Source: Isoetes taiwanensis (taxonomy: Eukaryota; Streptophyta; Lycopodiopsida; Isoetales; Isoetaceae). Taken from it: a DNA stretch of 64,000 bases. The notes under the pieces were generated by a model. It was not told the origin of the DNA. It saw only the letters and a program-made list of their open reading frames with translations, and ran no database searches. The position numbers and the translations under genes are program-made. The stretch lies in the NCBI GenBank assembly GCA_021234155.1, contig JAJEKV010000010.1, positions 15,033,329 through 15,097,328 on the forward strand. The letters run 5' to 3'. Positions 11,033-23,600 of this stretch are shown in pieces. Position 1 is the stretch's first letter. Every line of letters starts with the position of its first letter.

Positions 11033-12437
11033 ATGCTTAAGTTATTTGGCTTGGAAGGCAAAGTGGTTAATCTACATAATGTACTGTCAGTTCCAAATAT
11101 TGTAAGGAACTTAATCTCTGTCAGTCAACTGGTATATATGGGATTCAAACTGATATTTAACAAATACTGTTGTAAAGTATTTGAGAACAAAAAAATTAAG
11201 TTCCTTGCAAAACGTATTGGAATCTATTTGGATTTCATAACAAAACTTTGTCTGGAAGTATAAATTCAGTAGAGGTTCCAACATTAAAGCTTTGGCATGA
11301 GAGACTAGGACATGTAAATATAGAAAATCTAAAGGAAATGATTAGAAAAGGGATGATAACTGTTGCAGAAAGCAATGACTTTGTCTGCTATGGATGCATG
11401 GTGGGAAAAAGCACAAGATTGCCCTTTCAAAAAAGACATGAACAAGCTGGAGACTTGTTAGAACTGGTACATTCTGACCTCTGTGGATCTATTAATGTGA
11501 GAAGCCTACAAGGTAAAAGATATTTTATTACCTTTATTGATGATCATTCTAGGCATACTAAGTGCTTCTTTCTTAGTAGATGGTGATGGTCGGTTTGTAC
11601 ATCAGTAGAGTTGCAGTTTTTCTGTGAGTTTGTTGTGGAATGCGAGGTATCGCTGTCTCTTTGGCGCAGTTCTCCTTCCTCCTCACTTGCTTTGTAACAT
11701 TACCATTCTTTTAATATATTGATGACATAGTTCTTAAAAAAAAAAAAAAGCCAAGTTTACAAAGCTTACAGGATTTTTGAAGCAGAAGCAGAAAGAATGA
11801 CAGGCAAAATGGTAAAATGCTTAAGATCAGACCGTGGTGGAGAGTTTGTTAATGATATATTCAAAAAATACTGCAGAGAAAAGGGATCAAAAGGCAAATT
11901 ACATGCAGCCATGCACCTCAGCAAAATGGAGTGGCTGAGAGGAAAAATAGGTACATTCTTCACTCTGTAAGATCTATGTTGAAGCAATCTGATCTACCTA
12001 ATTTCTTATGGAAAGAAGCAGTACGAGCAGCTGTTTACATTCAAAATAGGACGCTGCCTTGTGGCGTGACGTTAAAATCTCTTCTTCTTCTTCTAACCTA
12101 AATGGTCAGATAGCAGAAAACTTGTGGAGCAGGACAAATACAAGGTATGAATATTTAAAGGCATTTGGCTGTATAGCTTTCTGACATGTACCTAAGGAAG
12201 TAAGAAAAAAACTTGACAATAGAGCAATAAAAGGATTTCTAGTAGAATATGATGAAATGTCAAAAGGCTACAGGATTTATAATCTAGAGGAAAGAAGAAT
12301 CATTATTAGCAGAGATGTGAAGTTTAATGAAACCATACTCTACAAGAATAGGAAGGAAATTTGTGGTAGACAAGACCTGTTTGGCAATATTGAGCACAAG
12401 AAAGAAGAGGTAAAGGATGCACAAGTAAATTCAATGT
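11033..12437 (+). pseudogene. copia-1 integrase region (broken)
   Basis: The pre-integrase and integrase domains of copia-1. The zinc-binding part is at about 11290-11420, with LWHERLGH and later CYGCMVGKSTRLPF. The catalytic core starts with LVHSDLCG (about 11467) and FITFIDDHSR. It is interrupted by a polyadenylated insert at about 11579-11749, then continues with the RSDRGGEFVN segment (about 11828) and the YNLEERRIIISRDVKFNE end region (about 12275). The D, D and E positions can be followed, but frameshifts and the insert abolish function. Confidence 0.8.
11579..11749 (+). mobile_element. Polyadenylated L1-type 3' tail inside integrase
   Basis: About 170 bp that breaks the integrase core and ends in a 14-A tract (11736-11749). 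The text before the tail (CTTTGTAACATT...CTTTTAATATATTGATGACATAG) is typical of plant L1 3' ends. No clear target-site duplication. It belongs to a different family from the (TTCTA)n-tailed LINE. Confidence 0.65.
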
Positions 12438-12565
12438 AGAAGATGATGATGAACATGCAGTTAAAAATCACAACAATCAAGACGAGGAGATAACAAAATC
12501 AGACCACTATGAAGAAAACAGAGAAGAAGAAGTTGATAAACATGAGGAAAATATAAACAGAGGAA

Positions 12566-13314
12566 ATGACCATAAGGAAGAAAAGTACTGAGGTCGAGAA
12601 ATTAAGAGAAGGATTCAATGACATAGATCTTGAAAAACATGGGAGAACCCCTGCTGGTACATCAAAATGGTTGCAAAATCTCAACATTGAGATAAATGAT
12701 ATAATGGCAATTCTGGAGCCTAGTATACCTAGAAATTATGAGGAAGCACAGAATTCAGAGAATTCAGACCAGTAGAAAAGTGCAATGGCAGAAGAGATGA
12801 GATCATTTGCAAGAACACAAACATATGAATTGGTGGAGAAGCCTAAAAATAGAAACGGTTGTAAGAAACAAATGGCTATACAAATTGAAGGTTGGTAATG
12901 ACGGGCAACAAAAATTCAAAGCACGTCTGGTTGCACAAAGTTTCTCTCAAAGAAAAGGTATTGATTATGATGAGACTTTTTCCCCTATTGTTGAATTAAC
13001 AAGTTTGAGAATTCTTCTTGCTTTTGCTAATGCACTGGATCTTGAACTTCACCATATGGATGTCAACACAGCATTTTTGAATGCTGACCTACATGAAGAA
13101 ATTTATATGCAGCAAGCTCAGGGATTTGAGCAAGGAAAAAATATGGTGTGGAGACTAAAGAAGGCTATTTATGCTCTTAAACAATCTCCAAGGCAATGGT
13201 ACTTATGCAGGATGGGTTTTGGAGGGAGCAATGATTCAACAAACTGGAAAATGATGGTAATTTGTATGTTTATAGGGAGAAAATCCATTTTTATATCATT
13301 GCCTTATATGTGGA
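12566..13314 (+). pseudogene. copia-1 reverse transcriptase, 5' part
   Basis: The N-terminal part of copia reverse transcriptase, with the hallmarks KARLVAQSFSQRKGIDYDETFSP, then SLRILLAFA and the H-M-DV-TAFLN segment (first catalytic Asp), then GLKQ-like ALKQSPRQWY. The frame changes near 13200. The sequence reads YVD immediately before 13315, where the Helitron enters; the second Asp of YVDD resumes at 32827. Confidence 0.9.
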
Positions 13315-13325
13315 CTAGAAAAAGT

Positions 13326-13342
13326 GCCCAGCGTTGCTGGGC
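13326..13342 (-). other. Helitron 3' hairpin, unit 1 / outer element
   Basis: Seven-base-pair perfect stem GCCCAGC/GCTGGGC with a 3-nt loop, 7 bp from the terminal CTAG. This is the standard Helitron termination signal. Confidence 0.88.
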
Positions 13343-16113
13343 TTTTTGTAGGGCATAAAATATTGGAACTTTAGTACAAATGTTGATTATATGAGGCCAA
13401 AGATTATCTTCTCAGATAATTCTGAGTTGCATGTAGATTGTATCTTAATAAATATGATGGATCCCAGTTCTCCGGGATTTAGCAGTTGTTTGTCAAGAAA
13501 TCAGAAAATAAAAGTTATGATGTATTTGATAATATGGTTCTGAAAGATGTCATGTAAGTAGAGCAAAGTAACGCGCGTCTAACATTGCTTTGTAACAAAG
13601 AATTGATGTCTTTTGTTGTTTGTGTAGATTTTGTTTGTGATACATACTATTATTTAGAGGAGAGGTGCATTTTTTTTGCAAAAGTTGAAGTTGCAAGGGT
13701 TTACTTATGTTGGAGGATGATGAAACACGTCAATGGTAACCGAAGAATGCGAAAACATTGTTTTAATTCGAGTACAATTTTAATTTCGAATACATTTTTT
13801 TGAAGCTATATTTATATTTTCTATCCAGCTGGGCAAAAAAGGAAACAAATACTGAAATTATATAAATAGTTCCTCTCATTGCACACATTTTGGTGTCATT
13901 TTTCAAATAACACTCCATAATTGTCCTTTCTAGGACATTGCCAACCCTATAGAAAGATAACATTGGGGTATGGTTCTTGGTTTTTCATCTTTTGGAAAAA
14001 CAAAGATTTAGCTTACACAACAATATATTTTGTAAAGCATTCAACATAGCATAAGGCATTGTAGACATCATAAACTAAATGCCCAATGTTTTGGATTATC
14101 TAAAGCTATCATGTAGTCATGAAAGCATAACTAATAACTTATAAATTGAAAGCCCAATACATTGCATCTTTTATAGAGCTTATAAGAAGCCCCAATACAT
14201 TGGGTCTTTTATAGAGCTTATAAGAAGCTGAGATAATGATGGTGATCTACAACTGAGATAATGATAATGATGGTAATCTATAACTTCAGATAACGATGGC
14301 GAGCCTTGTAAAAGTCAAGGAGTTATGATCCTTGGTTATTTTGTCCATTGCACTAATGGACCCCCCATCAACATGGCATGGAATGAGCCAAATGTTATAA
14401 AGCAATTAGAAAACTCACCAAGACCGAAATAGCAAAATATTATGTTCAATGATATGGAAGATAGACAATAGAGAAAGTGCAGCTTCCATACAGTCAATGA
14501 AGTGTACCTCCCATACATTTAGGAGAGTCTATAGTACTAAACTCTTATGTATATTGAAGCACAAATGCTGATGACATTCAGTTGATATTAACAAATTGAC
14601 CTCCCACAATTTGAAACGTAGCAAGACTTCAAGATTTAATTCAACTCATCTCATGGTCCTTTTCTTTATATATGAGCATAAAATAAATGGATGATCTAAG
14701 CATAAGTTTTTGGCAACTTTGCCATAATGAGGGGCAACTTGCTTTATGTTTTCTATTTATTTAAGTTATTAGAGGATTGGGTTTCAACTTTACTTTAGGC
14801 CATAGTTAGTACCATGTTTATAACTAAATTGCACTATTCAATAATCCATCTATAAAGTTATCTGCTTGTAAGGGCAAATTGGGCAACAAACTGCAATTTA
14901 TTATGCATGTGAAAGAAAGATAAGCAACAACATGCAAAAGAGAAAAACCATGCAGACGCCCTGTAGACAGCACAGAAAGCTCGAGTAGGACAAGACATAT
15001 ACCTCAACTTCGTTAAAGTATTGGCCGTATGTGATTAAACTTTAGGCGCGTCGAGATTGTTATCCATTTATCTATCTCCAATGACACTCTACATCCTTTG
15101 TGCAATAAGTTGGCATAGCATTTTTTTTCTTGTAGATAGGTGTAGAAGATGAAGGAAAGTACAATATAACATTGCAAAATATTATCATAGCAAAAGATCC
15201 CTCCAATAGGCATGAAACAATATCTATGAAGTGGCATTTTATCAACCCACTTTTTATGAGGTCCCATGGCCTTGTTCAACAATTTTGTTAGTCATCATAA
15301 TGTGCCGTCATCTAACCTGGTGTCTGGCATCCCAGGCTTTAGTCACAACTCCTTAAAGAGGATGTTCTAAAACATTGGCCAAGATAAAATTCACGGAGAG
15401 AAGTACAATGCTTTATAGCACTTGTAACCTAATAGTTAAAGGTCAAATTAATTGACTTTGCATTGGAAACTTTCAAAGATGGACTTGAATTTCAAAAATG
15501 CATTTAGACATGTGATTTTGAGAACAATGGCCACCACAATGATGAAGGTGCTATTGATAGTAGATAGGAGATTTATGTTTTTGAGCATTAGACTTGTGTA
15601 AATATGATGATGGTAAATGCTTTTGGAAGTCCCAGATTGATTCATTTTTAGAATGACGGACTTGTTAATATTGATGCATTGATGAATAAATGATCTTCAA
15701 GGTTTGTGTACAAATGAAGCTACATCTCTAGAAAAATTAGAATGTTTACAATTGGCATTCTTTAAGTTCCTTAACAGTGGAATAGCGAGAGAAGGCAAGC
15801 AAATCATAAAAATCAATAGGTAATAGTAAAACAGCTATATAATCTATTAACTCTGCTCATAGAATAGAGCACTTGTACAACATTAAACTCCCTAGTCAAT
15901 TGTGCCTATTTGCAATTGCTAGCTTCATTTTCATTAGCTCATTTTCATACATATGATTTATATCTTTCTATCTATTAACTATGAATACCCTTAAATCTGT
16001 CACGTCCTTTAAGCACTCTTGACTGCACAAAGGCTTGAGTATCTTTTCATTCAAACTAAGTTTATTCTTCCTTTTGAAGCGCCAAATTAGTAAGCCCAGC
16101 AGTCAACATTTCC

Positions 16114-16689
16114 TACCCAGTGAAAACTGGTCATTATCATGCACACATAAATCCCACCTTGGCACCAGGGCCCCAAGCTTATTTGCTTGCTTCATTGTCC
16201 AGGAACAAGCTTGTAGCTATTGCATCAATTCGCACGGGGTCCCACAGGCTACGGATTGAGACAGATAGATGGGAGCGGCCGCAATTGCCGCGAGAAGCGA
16301 GACTATGTGCCTGTTGCCAGTTACAGGTTGTTGAAGATGAAAGCCATACTCTTCTGAGTTGCCCTGCTTTTGAGATAGTCCGGAATCATTTTTTGACCTT
16401 AGCATTCCATTCCACGCTTCCACAACTTCTCAGAGCACCATCTGTGCATGACTTGGCATTATACATACTTGAGGTTCTAGATAAACGTCTGCAATTATTG
16501 AGCCCTCAGTAGTCATTATCTCTGCTTGTCTAGTATCATCATTACTGCAAAGGTTTTTCCCTTGAAAACCTTTCGAGGCAAGGGTTTTTTTAATCCTAGT
16601 AGTAATGATTGTACTAGCCCATTGTATGGGTCCCATGACCTATTGGTCTCTGTGGACGTTAAAAAAACTATTCTATTCTATTCTATTCC
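16114..16689 (+). mobile_element. 5'-truncated LINE in Helitron unit 1
   Basis: Absent at the corresponding point of unit 2 (CATTTCC|TTCCAG), so the borders are exact apart from a 4-bp TTCC repeat at the ends. It encodes the LINE C-terminal segment (IASIRTGSHRLRIETDRW, then CACCQLQVVEDESHTLLSCP, a CCHC-type motif) at about 16200-16390. The 3' UTR follows, then the conserved GGTCTCTGTGGACG block and a (TTCTA)n tail. It belongs to the same family as the copies at 10.2, 43.4-46.2, 51.6-52.3 and 59.8 kb. Confidence 0.88.
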
Positions 16690-17860
16690 TTCCAGTTCCA
16701 TATTTGAGACAAAGGAAAAACATTTCTAAGTAAGCACTCCTATGTACAAAAGGAAGAAATGATCAAATCTATTGCAAATAATCTCATAAACCTAAGACTA
16801 AATCAATGGAAAGTCTCCATGGCTTCAGAAACTCGGGAGAAGAGTGAAAAGAAAATGCCCATGGAGGGTGGCTGGGCAAGGGGCAAAGGGGCACAGGCTT
16901 GAGTGAAGTACACAAATTCCCTTGTTCCAAGTGGACTATATTTTGAAATGGCATAGACGGTAAGAAGGAAGGACTGCATTTCATCAAACTTTTGTACTTT
17001 AAATAGGGCTAAGGCAGAATGGTCTAGTTCCTAGCAGGGCAAGTGAAGATTTAAGCCACATTTACAGAGCATTGAAGACATACGTTGCACTTTAAATGAC
17101 AACCTAGAGATCAATGTAACAGCTGACTGGCATTTTTCTTTCGCTGATGATGAAGAATGAACAATATGACCATATTAACATGGATAGATGCACTCACGGA
17201 CTTTGACTGCACTGCATTGAATCAAACCAATCATGCATTATTAAAGCGTAAAAGATATCGTTTCAACTGGTTCGAAAAAATGCATGTTTCTTTTATTGCA
17301 AGAAAAGACAAACTCATCGAGCCCTAAATGCAAAAAAGAAAAGAAAAATGGAAGAGTAGCTATCAAACTTACATTGGTTTCTTCGACGCCAATCCCTGAT
17401 CTTGAATATCCCTCAGTCCATCTGACGCTTGGCTTGTTCTACCAGCACTTCCAGTTTCCCCAACCTTCTTGTTTTTACAGAAACTTCTTGCTCTACCAGC
17501 AGTTCTTAGTTTACAGATACTCGTGCTGCAAAACAGAGCTTGCATCTGCAACTTATGATGATTCAGATAATTAGCTTATGAGATGACCTTCATTTGAAAT
17601 TATTTTCTTTTGAAATTCTTGATGCATAAAATTCCTTGATGCTACAGCAGTCCTCATCTACATATGCTACTTAAATTAACCTGCGCAATAGGTTGCTCGT
17701 GTCTAGGGATTTTACACGCACCAAGGAATTTACTGTTCTAGGGAATTTACTGTTCTTTTTTTTTTGCACGATATTTCCATACAAGATCACCAGACTGGAA
17801 CGCTTGCAAACTGATAAGTGTTGCAGCAATGATCTGCCAAGCATTGTTCCCTTTGTTGAA

Positions 17861-18080
17861 TCATTCTGGAGTACCCGAAGATGCTGCATTAATTGAATCC
17901 ATTTCTACAGTCTGAAGAGCTAGGATGAGGCATTTAAGTGAAGCTAAGATTCTGTATCTAGACCATTGGCGGCAAGGATGAAATTTGCATGCACTACCCA
18001 ACAAGCTGTGAGTGGCTTCCATCGCCGCATCTGGATTATTTGGTCTCCTGCTGTTTGAATACCACGCTGCACGTGGAAAG
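17861..18080 (-). other. Exon-like segment in Helitron unit 1
   Basis: On the minus strand a good acceptor (TTGTTTCAG at about 18080) precedes an open segment beginning FFPRAAWYSNSRR. The same segment occurs in unit 2 (about 24480-24700) with small changes. It looks like a captured exon, but I do not recognise the protein. Confidence 0.3.
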
Positions 18081-19607
18081 AACTGAAACAACCACATTTT
18101 GGGATTAGAAATATCATTCAAAAATTTAACTCTAGTATGACCAAATCAATCTAAGCAAATTGTTAGAACGAATGCATGTGACTATAACATCATATGACCC
18201 TGTGGTTCATGCATATCTTACGCATCTTGTGATGGCAAATTAAAGAGTAAAGAAATGAAAGATTTCAGAAAGAAAAGGAGAGTAGGAAGATTGATTGGTT
18301 GAGGTACATATGTAGAAATACTTGTTCTTTTTTTACTGTTCTCATAAGAGCTCAAACTTCTTCTTTCAACTCTTCCCATTAGATCATTTATGAGTCATGA
18401 GTCGCTTATTATAGGCAATACAGACAACTATATTAATGGATAGAACATGCACTGCATCACCTATGAAATCACTAAATTTTTGCATCTGGGCTCTTGAACT
18501 CGGCCTTCCAAGTAGATCCTTCAATATAGCTTCGTTTTCCATCAAGCCATGCCTCATTCAGCACATTAACAGAGCGATCAGGTAAGGGTCCCTTGTATTT
18601 ACGCCCCTATTGGCCGAAACCTTGAAGGCAATCCGATACCATCTACCCATCTAATGCTCTAAATCAAGGTTTTTCACAATTACAAAATCATCTTGGCGAC
18701 CAACTGTGAAGAATATTTCAACTGTAAAATTTACTACGATAAAAATGTTCGATAAAATGTTGCTAGCAATGGAATAATGGCCAGCCAGCCTATGATAAAG
18801 TTCAGCCCAACAGTTATAACTTCATAGCAAAGGTTTCCATCTAGACTGGGCAGCATGGCATTGCTAATTTGATGTCCATTTTTTTCAAGCTAGAAATGCT
18901 GAAAAAATTCCATATGAATGGCCAGTTCTCTAAAAACATAATCTAATTGGAGAACTTACAAATGGAAGATTCCGTTGATTTAGACGAAAGAATATTCAGT
19001 TATGTGCAGTTGGCATGGGAGGATCAGTCTCCTGAACTTAACATTCAAAGCTTTTGCAGTAATATGGAGTCCAGAGAATACAATTAATGAAAGGATTATG
19101 AAGACGCAATTTAAGTTGTTAAATTGTGTATTACCTGATGGAGAAAATAGACTGGCCATATCAATCTTTGAAGCAAAACCCAATGCCTGGGATCACGAAA
19201 TTTACGAAAAGAAAATTAGAAAAACTTAATGTTATAAAAATAGCGTGCACGTGAGAAAGTACCGCCAGACCGAATGCACATCTCAGATTATTGAAACTCA
19301 GATTTAGAAGAAAAAACTTGGGACTTGAAGCTATGCCTGCCGGAATTTTACCTTCTAGGCATGCTCAAACCAGCTTGGACTGTAGGGGAACCGTCTAAAT
19401 CCACCCACAATCTGATGCAAGCAACTAAATCCAGTTTATGAGTGCGCAACTGAATCCACTTTATGAGAGCTTGCAAGTTTGCTTGTCACTGCAACTCCGT
19501 CCGCCGCCCATACCGCAAGTAGACTCGCCATATATAATTCGGATGACGGTTCGCAGCGTAATCCAACCAATGAAAGAAAGCAGAAAGAACATTTGCCAAG
19601 ACTATAC

Positions 19608-19741
19608 CGGTTCGTGTAGGTATCGCGGCATTTGGCATCACCCATCTGGGCCCAAGCAACATCACCACCTTTAATGACCAGTTCAAGTTTGGCTCCAAAG
19701 AAACTTGGTTTCCACAGTACCAGATAAGCAAGCTTTTCAAC
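19608..19741 (-). pseudogene. Urease alpha-region exon fragment, unit 1
   Basis: On the minus strand, after an acceptor (TTCCAG at about 19742), the frame reads [18 protein letters not shown], then LELVIKGG, then WAQMGDAK. This matches the conserved urease segment in which V-KLADLVLW is followed by KP-FFG and an ELVIKGG strand. A frameshift follows, and a GTATAG donor sits at the lower end. Plant urease is the nickel enzyme that hydrolyses urea; this is a single exon, so it has no activity. It is probably a gene fragment captured by the Helitron. Confidence 0.75.
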
Positions 19742-20602
19742 CTGGAACAACCCCATTAAACATATCAGTCATAATGCTCAAAATATCACGTAAGCTTGCC
19801 CTTCAATATTTTTCCAGAATAAATTTAATCTTTAGTCATGCAGCAGCCAATCATTAGTGAAATCATGAAGTGCAGTATACAGCTTAAGGTGTTCCACATG
19901 CAATGAAGGGGTTATTATCTCGAGGATGTTAGTTCAGATGCAAAACAAACCTCTATAAAACCCAAAAGGTGAGAAATGTCATGGGCAATGGCAGAATTAC
20001 CAAAATCATGAGATTAGGTAGACGAATGGGAAAATAGAGACAAAAAAAAAACCAGGACCAGTAGTAATTTGCAAACTTCAAAATACCAAGACCAATGCAG
20101 GAACTTCCAGTTTCAAAGATACCCGCATAAAAGCTAGATGACCTTGGGCATGCCTCTGCCGCATTCCATCTTCAAAAAGATCAGCATCCTCAAGGCACCG
20201 AGATTAAATAAATTAGCCTTATTAGCTTGCAAAGAGCTTCCTTGGCAAACCGGTTGTTCCCATGAACCCAGGCACGTCTCTTGCCGAAATTGGCATCTAG
20301 GAAAAAATAAACTTGCAAAAAACAATAGCGAGATTGGCATCCAGGAAAAAACGAACTTGAAAAAAAATAGCATGTTCTTGGCATACCGGGATTCACCATA
20401 GATGAGAATGCCATAGATGTTCTCGGCGATAGAAACAATGGCCCTATCGATCTCAAAGCCATTAACAAGAAGGCGTGCAAAAAATGCTACGCTGGTGACA
20501 CAAAACTGTAAATCCAACGAATCAAAATAAAATAAAAAAATCAACGGCTAAAATCGCGCACAGACTATCCTAAAACTCTTTTATTATTATACTAGAAAAA
20601 GT

Positions 20603-20619
20603 GCCCAGCGTTGCTGGGC
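20603..20619 (-). other. Helitron 3' hairpin, unit 2
   Basis: Identical hairpin and spacing to the one at 13326-13342, in the interior of the cluster. Confidence 0.88.
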
Positions 20620-23600
20620 TTTTTGTAGGGCATAAAATATTGGAACTTTAGTACAAATGTTGATTATATGAGGCCAAAGATTATCTTCTCAGATAATTCT
20701 GAGTTGCATGTAGATTGTATCTTAATAAATATGATGGATCCCAGTGCTCCGGGATTTAGCAGTTGTTTGTCAAGAAATCAGAAAATAAAAGTTATGATGT
20801 ATTTGATAATATGGTTCTGAAAGATGTCATGTAAGTAGAGCAAAGTAACGCGCGTCTAACATTGCTTTGTAACAAAGAATTGATGTCTTTTGTTGTTTGT
20901 GTAGATTTTGTTTGTGATACATACTATTATTTAGAGGAGAGGTGCATTTTTTTGAAAAAGTTGAAGTTGCAAGGGTTTACTTATGTTGGAGGATGATGAA
21001 ACACGTCAATGGTAACCGTAGAATGCGAAAACATTGTTTTAATTCGAGTACAATTTTAATTTCGAATACATTTTTTTGAAGCTATATTTATATTTTCTAT
21101 CCAAATTTGGGCAAAAAGGAAACAAATACTGAAATTATATAAATAGTTCCTCTCATTGCACACATTTTGGTGTCATTTTTCAAATAACACTCCATAATTG
21201 TCCTTTCTAGGACATTGCCAACCCTATAGAAAGATAACATTGGGGTATGGTTCTTGGTTTTTCATCTTTTGGAAAAACAAAGATTTAGCTCACACAACAA
21301 TATATTTTGTAAAGCATTCAACATAGCATAAGGCATTGTAGACATCATAAACTAAATGCCCAATGTTTTGGATTATCTAAAGCTATCATGTAGACATGAA
21401 AGCATAACTAATAACTTATAAATTGAAAGCCCAATACATTGCGTCTTTTATAGAGCTTATAAGAAGCCCCAATACATTGGGTCTTTTATAGAGCTTATAA
21501 GAAGCTGAGATAATGATGGTGATCTACAACTGAGATAATGATAATGATGGTAATCTATAACTTCAGATAACGATGGCGAGCCTTGTAAAAGTCAAGGAGT
21601 TATGATCCTTGGTTATTTTGTCCATTGCACTAATGGACCCCCCATCAACATGGCATGGAATGAGCCAAATGTTATAAAGCAATTAGAAAACTCACCAAGA
21701 CCGAAATAGCAAAATATTATGTTCAATGATATGGAAGATAGACAATAGAGAAAGTGCAGCTTCCATACAGTCAATGAAGTGTACCTCCCATACATTTAGG
21801 AGAGTCTATAGTACTAAACTCTTATGTATATTGAAGCACAAATGCTGATGACATTCAGTTGATATTAACAAATTGACCTCCCACAATTTGAAACGTAGCA
21901 AGACTTCAAGATTTAATTCAACTCATCTCATGGTCCTTTTCTTTATATATGAGCATAAAATAAATGGATGATCTAAGCATAAGTTTTTGGCAACTTTGCC
22001 ATAATGAGGGGCAACTTGCTTTATGTTTTCTATTTATTTAAGTTATTAGAGGATTGGGTTTCAACTTTACTTTAGGCCATAGTTAGTAGCCATGGTTATA
22101 ACTAAATTGCACTATTCAATAATCCATCTATAAAGTTATGTGCTTGTAAGGGCAAATTGGGCAACAAACTGCAATTTATTATGCATGTGAAAGAAAGATA
22201 AGCAACAACATGCAAAAGAGAAAAACCATGCAGACGCCCTGTAGACAGCACAGAAACCTCGAGTAGGACAAGACATATACCTCAACTTCGTTAAAGTATT
22301 GGCCGTCTGTGATTAAACTTTAGGCGCGTCGAGATTGTTATCCATTTATCTATCTCCAATGACACTCTACATCCTTTGTGCAATAAGTTGGCATAGCATT
22401 TTTTTTCTTGTAGATAGGTGTAGAAGATGAAGGAAAGTACAATATAACATTGCAAAATATTATCATTGCAAAAGATCCCTCCAATAGGCATGAAACAATA
22501 TCTATGAAGTGGCATTTTATCAACCCACTTTTTATGAGGTCCCATGGCCTTGTTCAACAATTTTGTTAGTCATCATAATGTGCCGTCATCTAACCTGGTG
22601 TATGGCATCCGAGGCTTTAGTCACAACTCCTTAAAGAGGATGTTCTAAAACATTGGCCAAAATAAAATTCACGGAGAGAAGTACAATGCTTTATAGCACT
22701 TGTAACCTAATAGTTAAAGGTCAAATTAATTGACTTTGCATTGGAAACTTTCAAAATGGACTTGAATTTCAAAAATGCATTTAGACATGTGATTTTGAGA
22801 ACAATGGCCACCACAATGATGAAGGTGCTATTGATAGTAGATAGGAGATTTATGTTTTTGAGCATTAGACTTGTGTAAATATGATGATGGTAAATGCTTT
22901 TGGAGGTCCCAGATTGATTCATTTTTAGAATGACGGACTTGTTAATATTGATGCATTGATGAATAAATGATCTTCAAGGTTTGTGTACAAATGAAGCTAC
23001 ATCTCTAGAAAAATTAGAATGTTTACAATTGGCATTCTTTAAGTTCCTTAACAGTGGAATAGCGAGAGAAGGCAAGCAAATCATAAAAATCAATAGGTAA
23101 CAGTAAAACAGCTATATAATCTATTAACTCTGCTCATAGAATAGAGCACTTGTACAACATTAAACTCCCTAGTCAATTGTGCTCATTTTCATACATGTGA
23201 TTTATATCTTTTTCTCTATTAACTATGAATACCCTTAAATCTGTCACGTCCTTTAAGCACTCTTGACTGCACAAAGGCTTGAGTATCTTTTCATTCAAAC
23301 TAAGTTTATTCTTCCTTTTGAAGCGCCAAATTAGTAAGCCCAGCAGTCAACATTTCCTTCCAGTTCCATATTTGAGACAAAGGAAAAACATTTCTAAGTA
23401 AGCACTCCTCTGTACAAAAGGAAGAAATGATCAAATCTATTGCAGATAATCTCATAAACCTAAGACTAAATCAATGGAAAGTCTCCATGGCTTCAGAAAC
23501 TCGGGAGAAGAGTGAAAAGAAAATGCCCATGGAGGGTGGCTGGGCAAGGGGCAAAGGGGCACAGGCTTGAGTGCAGTACACAAATTCCCTTGTTCCAAGT

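Larger units (their letters stand above)
13315..20590 (-). repeat. Helitron unit 1 (7.3 kb copy)
   Basis: Nearly identical to unit 2 (20592-27206) along its length. Differences are a 576-bp LINE tail present only here (16114-16689), about 60 bp near 17490-17550 missing from unit 2, and scattered small indels. It ends (minus strand) with the same hairpin plus CTAG. Its other end reads TATAATAATAAAAGAGTTTT and directly abuts the CTAG of unit 2. The open frames that it shares with unit 2 are shared only because the duplication is recent. Confidence 0.9.

Noticed and set aside
20134-20544. 136-codon ORF conserved between the two Helitron units (again at 26743-27153)
   Set aside because: Both units are nearly identical throughout, so shared open frames reflect recent duplication, not selection; I do not recognise the protein.
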